The translations under genes were made by a program, and so were the position numbers. Positions 38,292-50,035 of a DNA stretch of 64,000 nt are shown here, in pieces. Where the stretch lies: the NCBI GenBank assembly GCA_014905825.1, contig JACGCN010000017.1:620001-684000 (forward strand). The letters are read 5' to 3'. How positions within the stretch are numbered: the first letter of the stretch is position 1; every line of letters begins with the position of its first letter. The notes beneath the pieces are model-generated. The model was not told the origin of the DNA and did not search any database. It saw nothing but the letters and a program-made list of their open reading frames with translations. The DNA is from Lyophyllum atratum. Its lineage: Eukaryota; Basidiomycota; Agaricomycetes; Agaricales; Lyophyllaceae.

Positions 38292-39519
38292 ATTGCGCAA
38301 ACAATGCGAAAACGTTGCGCTTTATGCTGACATACTTAGGTCCATTGTCTCTCATTTCAGGATGATGCATAATTGAAACTCAGCGATCCTGCAGCGTTCA
38401 CGACATAGATTTCTTACAGTATAGATTTTTCCCCCTCTACTGCTCCTTGAAATAACAATGATAACACGCCTCGAACGCGAAAATTGCTCACATTCGAAGA
38501 TAGCGCAAAAAAATTAAAAAGTCGAATAAAATGCAACATCAGCATTTTCCAGTCTTACTTGTCCCCAAGCCCTGAAAAGGGCAAATGAGGGCTTTAGACG
38601 AAAGCCGGAAAGCGGAGCAATATAAGCAGTCTTATCAGTTCAATTTACAGTAGACTTGTTGATGGACGCGCTGGTGGCTCTCATACGTCCCTCCTCCCTC
38701 TGTCTGTCCATTGCGCAACCGATTTCCTTGCACTCCCAAATGCCTCCCAGGATGTCTCACTGCCTTGAATCAGACCAGAACTCCTGTACTGTATTCGCTC
38801 AACCCGTAATGCATTCATCCACGAACTGGTGATTGCCGACCTGTACATACCTCGGAGGGTTTGAATAATATAGTCGTGTACCATTCTGGATGCCGTAGGT
38901 TCTGCTGATAGTTTGTTCGGTATTCTGACGCCTAGTTAGTCCCTGAGAACTGCCATAGGTAATGTATAAGATTATCTGGGCATGACAAGTGAACCGACCA
39001 CGCAGGCCGTACTAGGCCGTACTCCGGTCGCATGAGTATACATTCTCCTCCTCCTTCTTTAGTCAACTCATCGTCATCTTCCAAGTCAGTCTAGAGATGG
39101 TACTCGTTATTCACTCCTTACTTCTCATCGGTATTATAACCCCGTATTAATTCTCAGGGTTTGTACGTTAAGGATGTGAGTGGGGAGAATCAAAGACCCT
39201 AGTACCCACGTATCTGGCCAGTTTACAACAAGAACGATGCCACGTACTCCGCACTTCTCAGACCCACGAATAGGTGAATATGACACACCGCTCCTACGTA
39301 TTGGCTGTCTCATTGCTATCTTCTCGCTACATGCACCGACCAGGAAGCTCGTGTTCAACGAAAATGATTGAAAGAGTAGGTATGACACCTTTGTTACGAA
39401 GTTATCCTATTGTCGCAAAAAAAACTGGAAAACAAGGGCGTATGCGTGGCGTGACGTGATAAGTATATAAGTTGTATTGATAGGGATAGTAAAGATGTTA
39501 TAGTACAAGAGGAACATCA
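38292..39519. other. intergenic, no gene seen
   Basis: 1.2 kb upstream of pheromone gene 3 and downstream of receptor 2. A 53-codon frame starting MDALVALIR at 38662 plus has an MD start but no CaaX end. No other candidate precursor was found on either strand. Confidence 0.5.
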
Positions 39520-41096
39520 TCAAGATGGCATTGTGGTCTCGTGTTCGTGGGCGGAGAAGGAAGAGCGTGGAGTTACAACTGGGAATGCTTTTTGGTACCG
39601 GTCAAGATGGTTGTGAATTGAAGGAGTGAGTGTATCTATGGAACATCGCGGAGAAGAAGTAATACCGACGCTATGCGGTGGCGGAAGTTGGTTGGATAGC
39701 GCATCATATGTCTCAGAGCGCGAAGATGCCAGGGAAGCGGGTCGCTTGTAATCGCTTGTAAATGTCGATGCGGAGGGAGGCGGAGAATAGCTGGGTAGTG
39801 ATGACAATGGGATCTTTACTGGAAGCACCTGCGGTGTATATCTGGGAGCAACTGAGCAAATGAATTCCGTGTCACATGAAGAATAACTTACCCGTTGCCA
39901 GACGCTTTATCTGTAGATCGAGAAGTCTCAGGTACAAATCCAAAAGGCTGCATGACACGCCAGAATGCAGCACGATAATTCCGCTTGGCCTCCTCGGCGA
40001 AGCCAAAGAAACCGAAAAACACCAGGGCGCAAAGAGGAGTGACCCAGCGGGAAAGTTCTGTGCCAATAACTAGCGAACGACTACCATTTCGCCAAATGAG
40101 AGCGGGAAATTGTTCTACGCGGGAGTAGTCAAGATGGGTGTCGTCCCAGCTTCGCCAAGGGCCAATCGGGCTTGCGGTGGCGTTGAGCCAGATAGTGAAA
40201 ATGGCAAGAGGGGTAGTGAGCATAATTTCGGTCGTGGCTAACGCCATAAGACGAAAATATCTGCTTATGGTGAGTGACTTGTTGGAAGCCAGGAACTGGC
40301 CAAACTCTACACGTCGACGTGCGAAGGAGCGAAGTGAAAGAACTGGACAAGGGGAAGACGATGTCAGCAGATAGTCAATTGGCTGCTGGAAAACTTCATA
40401 CCACAATATGTCGCAGAGGTGAGCCCGATGGCGATGGGCCACATTCCACCGAGGAAGTACGCAAGTAGGGTATTGTATATTGCTGGAAAGCATCCTATAT
40501 CTTCAAAGATATTGAAGCGATGACCCTGAACAACGTATTCTTCTCATTTCATGAGACCTTGTCGTGGGCAGCGATGGTGGAAGACTCACGGAGAGCGACG
40601 AACATGACAGGAAAGAGAACACAGATCAAGGTGTCAATTAGGATGCCTCGGCGTTTCTTTCAGAAGAGAAGAGTCGAAGTCAAACACAGTGCCAAGTATT
40701 TTTGTGAGTGAGTCTCACCTCAGCGCGACTGATCCCTACTGACTGCACATTGGCAATATGATACAGGCGCCGGTTGATACAAAGTGAGGCTGCTGGGAGC
40801 CCTACAGATGCGCCGAGCATAATTCGAATGGCTAAAAAGGCGCGAGGTCAACCAACGAACATGACCATGAATAATTTGAACATACAGATGTCGCACCATA
40901 TAGGCGCAGAGTTGATGGCATTGCCAGCCCATACCACAGAGTTTATAAACTGGTTGAGGCAGGCAAGTGAGGCCCAAAACATGTAGAAGCAGGTACCCGA
41001 GTTCCATGCTTGTAGATGCCACGGGAGAGGAATTAGGGCGACGACGAAACCGATGAATGCGAAGATAGGAAAGAGAGGATAGGTGGGGTCTAACAT
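39520..41096 (-). CDS. STE3-family pheromone receptor 2 (seven-helix GPCR)
   Basis: Seven-helix pheromone receptor. Exon pieces join as: helix 1 LFPIFAFIGFVVALIPLPWH, then LQAWNSGTC, CLNQFINSVVWAGNAI, WCDI-S, IRIMLGASVGLPAASLCINR, RLYHIANVQSV, GILIDTLICVLFPVMFVAL, EYVVQGHRFNIFEDIGC, FPAIYNTLLAYFLGG, SRYFRLMALATTEIML, GPWRSWDDTHLDYSRVEQFP, LCALVFFGFFGFAEEAKRNY and a cytoplasmic tail that is Ser/Pro-rich to the stop at 39520. The ATG is at 41096; an upstream in-frame GTG is not used. Introns are short and lie at places shared with receptors 3 and 4. It is in tandem with receptor 3 (0.7 kb apart), and the two are clearly paralogous. Confidence 0.92.
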
Positions 41097-41801
41097 CGTC
41101 ACGGCGGAGAGAAGGGGGTACAGGAAACGGTGGAAGGTGATTGTAAGAAAGGTTTGGCCATCTTGCTTTTAAGACGTCAAACAGAGCCTTTGTCGAGAGC
41201 CAGTTTAGGCAGGACAATGGACGTGACATTATTGAAAGGACACGATCATGGTGATCCAGATGTCACAACGTTCCGACAATGGGGTGTGACAATGTCCTTA
41301 CGTAATCATTTAATATCTGGAAGTTATAAGTACTTAGTCGTCACCTTATATGTTGTCGCGAGGGATTGGCGCTACGCGTGGAATAAGTTGCAGGACGAGG
41401 AGGAGTATATTATACCGGCCAAGTCCCCAGTCGGAACAGCCAGTTCAACACGGTCGCTACTTACGTAAGTTATGTACAAAGATGACTCGATAACCACTTC
41501 ACGACCCCGCAGTGGTGTAACGGGAGATTGATTGTCATACTTAGAGAAGGCTTGGAGAACGCTCAAGCGCTCAAATAGCGTCAAAATGCAGATCACAGAC
41601 ACGAAATCCCTGATAAATTATTTATTGACTTGTATTGATTGTAGAGGCCATTGCCCGAAGGGTATTACACGGGAAACTACAAATATTCATCTCGGGAGAA
41701 ATGAAAGTGGGTTCCAGAAGGCGAAGAAAGTAATGTCTAGCACTACAGGGTACCGTAATAGTCATTGCTGCTAATAATACAATAAGGGGAGTCCGAAATC
41801 T
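41097..41801. other. promoter of receptor 2 and 3' region of receptor 3
   Basis: 0.7 kb with only short, unsupported open frames. Confidence 0.5.
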
Positions 41802-43288
41802 TTAGGGTTTCGTATGAAAGTCATTTGATGTAGAGGACGAGGGTGAGGAGGGAATGGTTAAATCAACTTTGTACTCGGGTGGGGAGTGGTATATGGAAGC
41901 GGTGTAATCGCTCTTATCATAGCTGTTCCTGGCGACGGACGACGCAAAGGAGGTGCGAGGCGGAGGTGGGGGTGGTTGCGGGTAAGGAACGAAAGCAGGC
42001 AGAGAGCCTGTGGATTTCTTCAAAGGGACAGACCCTTTCGATCTATAGAACGTAATTGCATAAACATAAGAATGGAGCAAATAGGAAGAATGACTTACCC
42101 AGCAGACGGGTGGTAGCTGAAAGGTGATGGTGAGGGAGGTACAACGCCGAACCGTTTCGCGACAGCCCAGTATGCAAGCCGGTAATGTTTCCGGGATTCG
42201 TCGGCAAACCCAAAGAAGGCAAAGAACGTGAACGCGCAGAGAACAACTAACCAACGGCTAAGCTCCAGGGTGACGACCTCTATGTGACTGGATCTCCACA
42301 AGGCAGCAGGGAATGTGTCGATAGTGTACCAGTCGAAGTGGATGTCGGCCCAGTTCTTCCATGGATATATCGGTTTGAGAACAGCGTTAAGATAAAGACC
42401 GAATGTCGAGATGGGAGTGTTGAAGAGGAGTTCGACAGTGGCGAGGGCCATGAGGCGAAAGTAACGATTGACTGTGAGGGTGGAGTTGGAGGATAGGAAT
42501 TCGCTAAACTGTGCGCGGCGTTTCATAAAGGCGCGTAGGGTCATAACTACGTAGGGAGATCGCGTTAGACTCGGCTTTATGACGAGGCAGGGGGGAAACT
42601 TACTGCAGTAAACGGCTGAAATGAGGCCGATAACATTCGGCCACACAAAACTAAGGGGATAAGCGGCGGGTGTGTTTACGGTAGTGGGGAAGCAGCCAAT
42701 GTCTTCCCAGATGTCATATCGGTGGCCTTGTACGATGAATTCTGATTGGAGTCATGAGTATCGTTTCGACCAACTGATGGGTCGAACTCACGCAATGGCA
42801 TTTGAAGAAATGGAATGCCTAGTCCAATTGCTAAGTCAACCATGACGGCACGTCGTTTCTATACAAATTCCGTCAACTTAGGATAAATCGAATAGAGGAT
42901 GTTCGTACATGCTCCCGTGTGAGCGAAACGGTCGTGCCCGAGGCAATTTTGTATAGTCGCCGGTTGATGCACAGGGATGCGGCGGGTATCGCAAACAGCT
43001 GTACCAACGACGAGTCGCGTCGCTGGACTAGTTGTCAGTGCATTGTTGGAGTCGAAAGACAGCCGAAGGACACGTACAGATATCACACCACAGTGGAGAC
43101 CAGTCAATGGCATTATTATGCCAGATAATCGAGTTGATGAAGAGGTTCAGACATCCAATGGCCGTCCATATCATAAAGAGACATGTGCCAGAGTTCCAGG
43201 CTTGCAAGTGCCATGGCAAGGGAATCAATACGAGGACGAAGCCAATGAACGAGAAAATCGAAAAGACGGGGTAACTTGGGTCAGCCAT
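41802..43288 (-). CDS. STE3-family pheromone receptor 3, with an apparent one-base frameshift in helix 3
   Basis: Seven-helix pheromone receptor. It starts MADPSYPVFSIFSFIGFVLV and continues PLPWHLQAWNSGTC, CLNLFINSIIWHNNAI, WCDI. The next exon should read STRLVVGTAV-AIPAASLCINRRLYKIA as in receptor 4 (FLVGVAVAIPAASLCINRRLY), but one extra T in a TTT run near 43002 throws it out of frame. An alternative acceptor (AACTAG) restores the frame only by replacing part of helix 3 with a polar stretch. The rest is intact: RAVMVDLAIGLGIPFLQMPL, FIVQGHRYDIWEDIGC, RYFRLMALATVELLF, YPWKNWADIHFDWYTIDTFP, LCAFTFFAFFGFADESRKHY, then a Pro-rich tail. It is either a non-functional allele or an assembly indel. 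Pheromone gene 4 is divergent from it, 0.67 kb away. Confidence 0.88.
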
Positions 43289-43953
43289 TGGGAAGAGTAG
43301 GACGAGCGCAGGAAGGGAAGGAGGTAAGCGATAGTAAGAGAGAGGGAATGGATGCTGGTCGGAGGATATGCATTCTTTACAGAGTCCTTGGGCCTTTGTG
43401 TCGTCAGAAAGAGCTTACAATGGTGAACATGAGGAGCGGAGTTTAAAGTCCCGCCATTCATATCACATAATCAGGCTCGATTCGATCACCGCGCCTCCAC
43501 TTCGATTTCTTCATTGTTTTAACGCGTTCTAACTTCTCGCTCCTTCCCCTGCTCTCTTGCATAAGGAGGACCCTTGTACTTTTGTTATGACCATTAAGCT
43601 TCTCTGATGTCGACGCACGCCAATATTTTGAGCGTCGGGTCAAGGTTTTTACTACCCACTTCTGTCAGACAATGGTAACTGCGGCGGCCATGTGAAGCGA
43701 CATGACTCGTGTTCTGCCGACAAACAATGGGCTCAGTTTCTGATACGGTCCACATATCTTTCAGGCGGCACCATTGTCTGAAATTTGGCTCTGCTTGGAC
43801 ACGGCTTGGGGAACCCTTTAAAACGTCGAAAAGTAATTGAGTCGCCCCAGTCGAACATATCACGCCCCCGATTTTTATCCACTGTGTACACAGTAAAGAC
43901 ATTCGAACTCTCTTCGACTTGTATCCAAGACCAGTCCCACCCAACCATCTTCA
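43289..43953. other. shared promoter region of receptor 3 and pheromone gene 4
   Basis: 0.66 kb between two divergent genes. A TTTAAAA lies at 43817-43823, a weak TATA-like match about 131 bases upstream of pheromone gene 4. A C-E-A-T-stop string near 43691 is not in a precursor-like frame. Confidence 0.45.
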
Positions 43954-44106
43954 ATGGACTCATTCACCGCCATCGACTTCTCCCTAGAGATGCTTATCGA
44001 GGAGACCCCTTCCTTCACCCCGCCATCCGGCCACGCCGATGTCATGCAGGAGCTCGTCGACTCTGACACCAGGATGGGCTATGGTGGCTACTGTGTAGTC
44101 GCCTAG
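43954..44106 (+). CDS. mating pheromone precursor 4 (CaaX ending CVVA)
   Basis: A 50-residue precursor. It starts MDSFTAIDFSLEMLIEE, with the same MDSF opening as precursor 2, is acidic, and ends GYGGYCVVA before TAG. CVVA is a standard farnesylated CaaX box, and an aromatic-Gly-rich end is common in mature pheromones. No Glu-Arg or Glu-His pair is present; the nearest charged pair is SDTR, which would leave MGYGGYC or a little more. It is divergent from receptor 3 and upstream of the F-box-like gene at 45264. The following C-rich stretch is probably the 3' UTR. Confidence 0.86.
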   Translation: MDSFTAIDFSLEMLIEETPSFTPPSGHADVMQELVDSDTRMGYGGYCVVA

Positions 44107-45263
44107 CCAGCCCCAATTCAACTCATCCCACCTGCGCTACCACCTACCACCACTGTCATTATCTCCCTTCGACATACCCTTTCTCAACCCTGGCATCTAC
44201 TGTTCCTGTTCCTACAACCCAAATGTAGCCATAACGTTCGTCATCTCTGCGATTCTTTCTCATCATCAGACACTTACGATGTCCTTTGTTAGACATACCC
44301 TGATTCTCACAACGAATCGTTAACTTAAATCCAGTGCTCCCAGCGAGTAGGATATTTATTCACTAGAGAGCCTTTCGAGGCTAGGGGTGGAAGTTACCCA
44401 TGCGCTGGGCTAGCTACCGCGCAACAACGCTCATTAGCAATATCTTTTCCCTTGTCTTTATATCTCTGTTCCATGATCCACGCAATTACGATCCGTATTA
44501 CCAGCGAGCCTCCCATGTAAATAATACAATTATCTTGCCAATAAACTCCCCGCCTTTGAATCATTGAATGCAATGTCACAGTGTGCATCGTCCCCCAGTT
44601 TGCTTCCATTCACTCGTGTAGACTGCTCTTTCTGGCGTAGTGTGAAGTTATCATGGAGATTATGTTGCCGCACGCGTTCATAGCAACACCCTCCTTTCCC
44701 CTTTGAGCATTTACTGCTCCCCCAAGACGAAAGCTCGCCATCAAACCCTACAAGCACTCCTTGGTTTGCGTGATATAGTACCTTCTCATACATTGGTTTC
44801 TGACATTTATGGCGTTGGCCCAATGCCGCTTCTAATCATACAACAGGTCAACTAGACCGTTCATCGGGTAAAGGCAGCTTATAGTCGTGAATTATATGGC
44901 ACTTGGTCATAAACTTCGTGGACCACAGCAGACAGAAGGTCACTAGGCTATCTCCACGCTCTACGCTCTTCTCCATGGGTCATCATCCGCATAATACTGT
45001 CCTACATATGACACCGATGAAGGTCATACCACCTCAATTAAAGAGAGTATGTAGGTGGTGTGTATGATCCATTCGGTATATAACCCTTACAGACGGAATC
45101 GACGGCTTCAACGCCGTCAGAATCTCGTGCGCGGTCTTCGTTGTCATATGAGAGCGCTGCCATATCCACAAAGAGTAGAGCCTCCATTCGGGATACACGC
45201 GCTTCGCCATCTCACCCAGGAACTCCGCAATAACCTGTGAAGATACGCGTATTGAGTAGGTGG
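44107..45263. other. intergenic, no gene seen
   Basis: 1.2 kb between the convergent pheromone gene 4 and the F-box-like gene. Frames at 44394-44609 and 44530-44823 minus overlap each other and have no motif. Confidence 0.5.
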
Positions 45264-46745
45264 CTAAATGTTAGCAAGGTAATCGACAGCTACCTTGTCG
45301 GTGGGTTCTTCGTCATCCAATGGCCTTGGACTTTCGTCCAGAACGTCAGAAAGCAGCAAGTTAAACTTCACGTCTAGGTCGTCGAGCCCCCTCAACTTCT
45401 CGGCCAACAGATCAAAGACCTGCGGGTTCAGGGACATAAGCTTCACATGAAGGATCTTCAGCCCGCGGTCAACCGGCCGGTGAGCGAAGTTAGACACAAG
45501 GGTAGAGAGCTCTGCGAAGCTTATACAACGTTCGCCTAATATTAGATTCGTGAGGGTATCTTTGGAGCGCGGTATGTAAGTCACGGAGGCGTCTAGCCTT
45601 GTCATCGACGATATTTCGGTCGAGGGTAGGACGACCAGCGTTTGAAGATTACAGAGGAGAGTCTCCTCGTATGCGCTCTCCGCCATCCATTGCGTGAAAT
45701 GGTCGTGTGCAGGTCCAGCCGCCGAGGGGGAGCGAAACGTCTCGAGAGGCTGGAGCTTGATATGCCTGATCTCCGTGTTCCGGCTCAGAAAGCGGGTGAG
45801 GCCAGATGGATCTCGGAGAAGAGGAGGGTAAAATCCGATGTTCAATGAAAGGGAAGTGAGGTATGGGGTGTGATCGAGCGCATGAAAGAGGACAGAATGA
45901 TCCCCTAGGGCAGAAGACATGAGGTTCAATGTTCTGAGCCTGGGCGCGACCTGCCGTAGGAAGGGTGTAATGACTTCCTTCAATATTTGTGTATCTACGG
46001 TGGGGTCTTCCGACGATAAATCAGTGGAGAACCGGAGTGTAAGCTCCTCGAGTGACAGAAGGTCAGATGGGGAAGGAAGGAGGGCCGCAAATCCAGCCAA
46101 TGGTGCGTTCATTGTGAGCCGACGCAGGTTCGAGCCAAAAGTATGCCAAGAGTTTGACAGGAATATGGGCAGGCTTTCAGGGTGGGGCCAGTATCGCGTG
46201 ACGAGAATGAAGGTAGTAACGTTGGAGAAATTGACGACGAGGTCTGTCGTCAATGTATCGATGTACTTCCGTTTCTTCCAGTGTTGGGCACCTTTGGAAG
46301 TTAAATTTACCGAGCGTCCCCTATCGAAAGACAGGGTATGGGCGATGACAGACCGCAAGGAGACCTTTGACCCGGGAAAGAGGGGGTCTAAGTTAAACCA
46401 CACAGGATTGACGCGCAGATGACGGACACGCGAGGAGAGGTTTGCATCCCTGGAAAGTAGGCTCAATTACCACAGTACAGCAGCTCGTGTTCAGCAGGCG
46501 TACCTCAAGTGCTCCAAGAATGGAACCGTCTTCTGGTTTATCTGTAGAAAATTGACCTCCTTATACCGCTCGTTCAAAGCCAGGTCGAAGAAAAGCGAGT
46601 TCAAACTGTACAGGCTACGCAGTGTCTTCGACGGAATAAACCGCGTGATGTACAGCCAGATATCAGAGGGAATATCCATCGATGAACATGGGCGTCGTGG
46701 GGGTCTCGTTCCGTTGCTAATGCCGGGGATCTTGGACTTCGCCAT
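45264..46745 (-). CDS. F-box/LRR-like protein lying inside the receptor region
   Basis: Two exons (46504-46745 and 45264-46449) give 475 residues. The N-terminus has a recognisable F-box-like core: IPSDIWLYITRFIPSKTLRSL, read as IPSDIWLYITRF followed by IPSKTLRSLYSLNSLFFDLA. Irregular leucine-rich repeats follow (NLRRLTMNAPLAGF, LEELTLRFSTDLS, LRTLNLMSSALGD, LTSLSLNIGFYPP, DDLDVKFNLLLSD). The start is the ATG at 46745; a TATA-like GTATAAAG only about 20 bases upstream hints at a short leader or a different promoter. It is probably an SCF substrate adaptor with unknown target. It splits receptors 1-3 with pheromones 1-4 from receptors 4-5. It is not closely like the other F-box genes of the window. 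Confidence 0.75.
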
Positions 46746-47129
46746 GGTCGAAACAAAAATGGCTTTATACAGCACAAAGATGCTGTCCAGCCCACCGGGA
46801 GCGAACTTCCCAAAGCTGTGGGAAGTGTTGCTGACATGGTGATCGTCCGTATGTCATCAACTGTCACACAATCACTACAAGGTATTCTGGTGTAAAGGGG
46901 CTTATCATTTTTGGTTGCGGTCGTCGCCCTAAGGTAAAGGACTCTAAGAAAAGGCTACAATGGCTACAATGAAGTGGTGGTGCTTGAACAGATATATGTG
47001 GAACGTTGCAATAAGGAGTGATATAGAGTAAGGGCATGAAACGGCTAAAGCTACAGTGGTATGGGTCATCGAACAGAATCCTAGAGACAGGGGATCGGAA
47101 CGGGGTATGGGGTCATTGGGTAGTTGACA
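46746..47129. other. short intergenic interval
   Basis: 0.38 kb: promoter of the F-box-like gene and 3' region of receptor 4. No gene seen. Confidence 0.6.
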
Positions 47130-48801
47130 TTAGACGGGCGACGCGTCAGAGGCATGGCGGGGAGAGCCGTAGTGGGTGGGTTCAGGGATAGTGAGGGCAT
47201 CAGCACATTCGCCAACCTGCAGGTGTCGAACAGACGAGATCTCAATACATGAGGAGTCTGGCCGTGTGACAGCGGCTTCCGGTGTCGTAGGGGATAGCTC
47301 AGCAATGCTGGAAGCGGAGGATGCACCTGACGAGGGGGTGGGGGAGTAAGGGCCATCCTGGTAGTCCGCTAGGGTGCCGCTACGGACGTCCAATACCAAG
47401 CCGTCGTAAGAGAGCTGCCTGCTCAATTTCTCAGGCTTCTCAGTCTTCTCAGTCTTCTCATCGAGTATGCCACCGACATCAGCGAAAGATGCGGACATGT
47501 CAGAGAAGGAGTCGAGAGAATCGTGCTTGCGCAGAGTGTGACGCTCGACGAAGACGGGGAGAGTAGCACCACGGCCAGTAGAAGACATATTGGTGCCCTT
47601 GGATTTTGATCTGAAAGGCATGATATTAGTTCAGAAGGTACAAGCAGACGATGAGACAACGGTACTAACCCAGTAGAGCTGAAGATACCGAAGCTGGAAG
47701 AGCCGGTGGAAACCCCAACGACCTTGGCGACGGACTGGACGGCGGAGCGATAGTTCTTACGCGCCTCCTCCGCGAAACCGAAGAAGCCGAAGAAGACGAG
47801 GGCGCAGATGATGATAAAGAACCTGGTCATCTCGAGGGACCGTTCCAACTCAGGGTTCGAGCGCCAAAGGATGGAAGGGATCTGGTCAACACGCGAAAAG
47901 CCCCAGTGGGTATCTGCCCATCCCTTCCAGGGTGAAACGTAACCGACAGTGCAGTTCTCGACGATGGCGAGGATACCGAGAGGAATTGTGAGGGCAGTCT
48001 CGATGCCGGCGAGCATCATGAGACGGAGGTATCGGTTGGTGCTGAGGTTGCTTTGCCCCGATAGCAACTCCTTGAATTGAGCGCGGCTTCTGGCAAAGGC
48101 ACGAATGCTCAGGATTGAGTAGACGGCAGAGACGCAGCCGATGAGGACAGGCGGAACAGAGACGAGGGCGATGCCAACGGGGGTATTGTAGGTGAAGGGG
48201 AAGCAACCAACATCACCGAAGATATTGAAGCGATGACCTTGAGGAATATACTCTGCGAGAAAAACGTAAGCTCATAGCCAAAACTAGAGGAGCAGTCACA
48301 TACGAAGAATCATCTCGAGGATAGGAAGACCTAGACCGATTGCCAGATCGACCATGATCGCGCGGCGTTTCTCAGCCTTGGTGACAGTGACCGATCGCAC
48401 AGAGGCGATATGGTAAAGTCGGCGGTTGATACAGAGAGAGGCGGCGGGGATCGCGACGGCAACGCCGACGAGGAAGCGTGCGGCTGAATCAAGGTAAGTA
48501 AAATTATAGATGATGTACAGCAGAGCGCGACTTACAGATATCACACCATACCGGAGCCCAGTTAATGGCGTTGCCGTTCCAAATGACAGAGTTGATAGCC
48601 TGGTTTAGGCAAGCCAGGCCAGCCCAAGCCATGTACAGACACGTCCCGGTGTTCCATGCTGAAGGAAGAACATGAGTCACCAAATCAAAAAGCGGATGCT
48701 CTGAACTCTAATCACCTTCCAAGTGCCAGGGGAAAGGAATGCAGCACAAGATGAATCCAAGGAAGGAAAACGCAGTGATCACTTCGTTGGGGATGGACAT
48801 G
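47130..48801 (-). CDS. STE3-family pheromone receptor 4 (seven-helix GPCR)
   Basis: Seven-helix pheromone receptor, intact in all exons. Pieces in order: MSIPNEVITAFSFLGFILCC, IPFPWHLE, AWNTGTCLYMAWAGLACLNQ, AINSVIWNGNAINWAPVWCDI, ARFLVGVAVAIPAASLCINR, RLYHIASVRSVTVTKAEKRR, IMVDLAIGLGLPILEMILR, IPQGHRFNIFGDVGCFP, STNRYLRLMMLAGIETALTI, PWKGWADTHWGFSRVDQIP, ICALVFFGFFGFAEEARKNY. The cytoplasmic tail is long (about 190 residues), Ser/Thr-rich and carries a 9-base tandem repeat encoding DEKTEKTEKPEK (about 47428-47461). An intron right after the first PWHLE (near 48663-48717) is not seen in receptors 2 and 3. No pheromone gene was found next to it. Confidence 0.93.
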
Positions 48802-50035
48802 ATGGAGTTGTGCTCGGGACAGCTCTTCAAGACTCGGGAACAGCTCCTGAGTACACGAAGGTAGAATTGGCTGAGAACGATGATTGATTTCTTCGTTCCT
48901 CCAGGTTTAAGAGCATTGCTCCGATTTTTCCTCCTTGTACACGGTTTTGGTGATCCCCTTGTCTCCGGGAAGATGTTCGCTCCAATAACGTCCAGCGGAC
49001 CCGCCCAAAATGGACATCAGTTTGTGTTCGCTAAAATTGAGTGTTCGTCAAGGCATCCCCTTTTGGTCGTTAACTTGTGTTGGCCAAAACGGAATGATCA
49101 GCTGCCACGCCGCCATGCCATCTCGCCTTCCCGAAAGCCGTAGGGACGAGAGAACGTGTGAGATAGTGGAAAGACGATCAGAAAGTGCAGGGAGATGGAG
49201 CAAAGATCCCAAGGGCAAACGGAAATGCCAATGGACTCGGAGAAGACATGGCGGGCACGTGATCCCGACGCGTTCACAATCTCTTCAGAAAACAAGGTCG
49301 TCAACCTTCAGCTTCAAGAGTCGATAGACATGCGGTATCCGGGAGATACAATGATGAGTACAATGAAGGTCGGTTCGAATTAGGCAAGGATCATCTGGTG
49401 CCGCAATAGCTCGATCGAGATACAAGGTGGTGGCCATAACGTCGCGACCAAAGCAGAGTCTGTACCACGACAGGAGTTGCGTTAGATCAGTTGAGCCAGA
49501 TATACATTTCAGATGAACGCACCAGGTTGCCCTTGACCCAACGCTGACATCCCTCCCACTAACAACCGAGGCTTCCTTCTAGCCTCTGGGAAAAGGTCCA
49601 GCATACGACGACGAGGCAGTAGATGGCAGGAGGCAAGAACTAACAGGTCATCCTCCACAGATGTAGCTTTATGTCGAGATATATAGCCGAGCTCTATTGT
49701 CTCTGAGTCTATTGTCTTCCGCGAGGAGGAGAATCAACTTGGTGATGGATTACATAATCACAATAGAAACTTGATGTGGCGCACGGACCAGCGTGAAACT
49801 GATGCCAAGTATAGAAAGAGCATGGTCGTTGCGAGAGGCTAAAATACATGTAAGATAGCTACATTTGAGGATGAAACATTGAGGAATTTGCTACAGTGAA
49901 CGTGGAAGGACTGGTGTAAATACAGAAGAAAACTACTGGAAAGCGAAATCGAAATGCACAGGAAGCACTCAAGTCTTCAAAACATGGAGAGCTCGAGGAG
50001 ATATAATAGTGAGATGTAGAGTGGATGGGAGCATA
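48802..50035. other. intergenic, no gene seen
   Basis: 1.2 kb holding the receptor 4 promoter and receptor 5 3' region. Frames at 48880-49143 and 49010-49327 plus are unsupported. I looked for a CaaX-ending frame to partner receptors 4 and 5 and found none. Confidence 0.5.

Noticed and set aside
38662..38823. 53-codon frame starting MDALVALIR, considered as a fifth pheromone
   Set aside because: It ends STNW, without CaaX, and has several internal Cys; no TATA-like site in place.
43691..43705. C-E-A-T-stop string near pheromone gene 4
   Set aside because: Glu at the first aliphatic position and no MD-x-F start in frame; not a plausible CaaX precursor.
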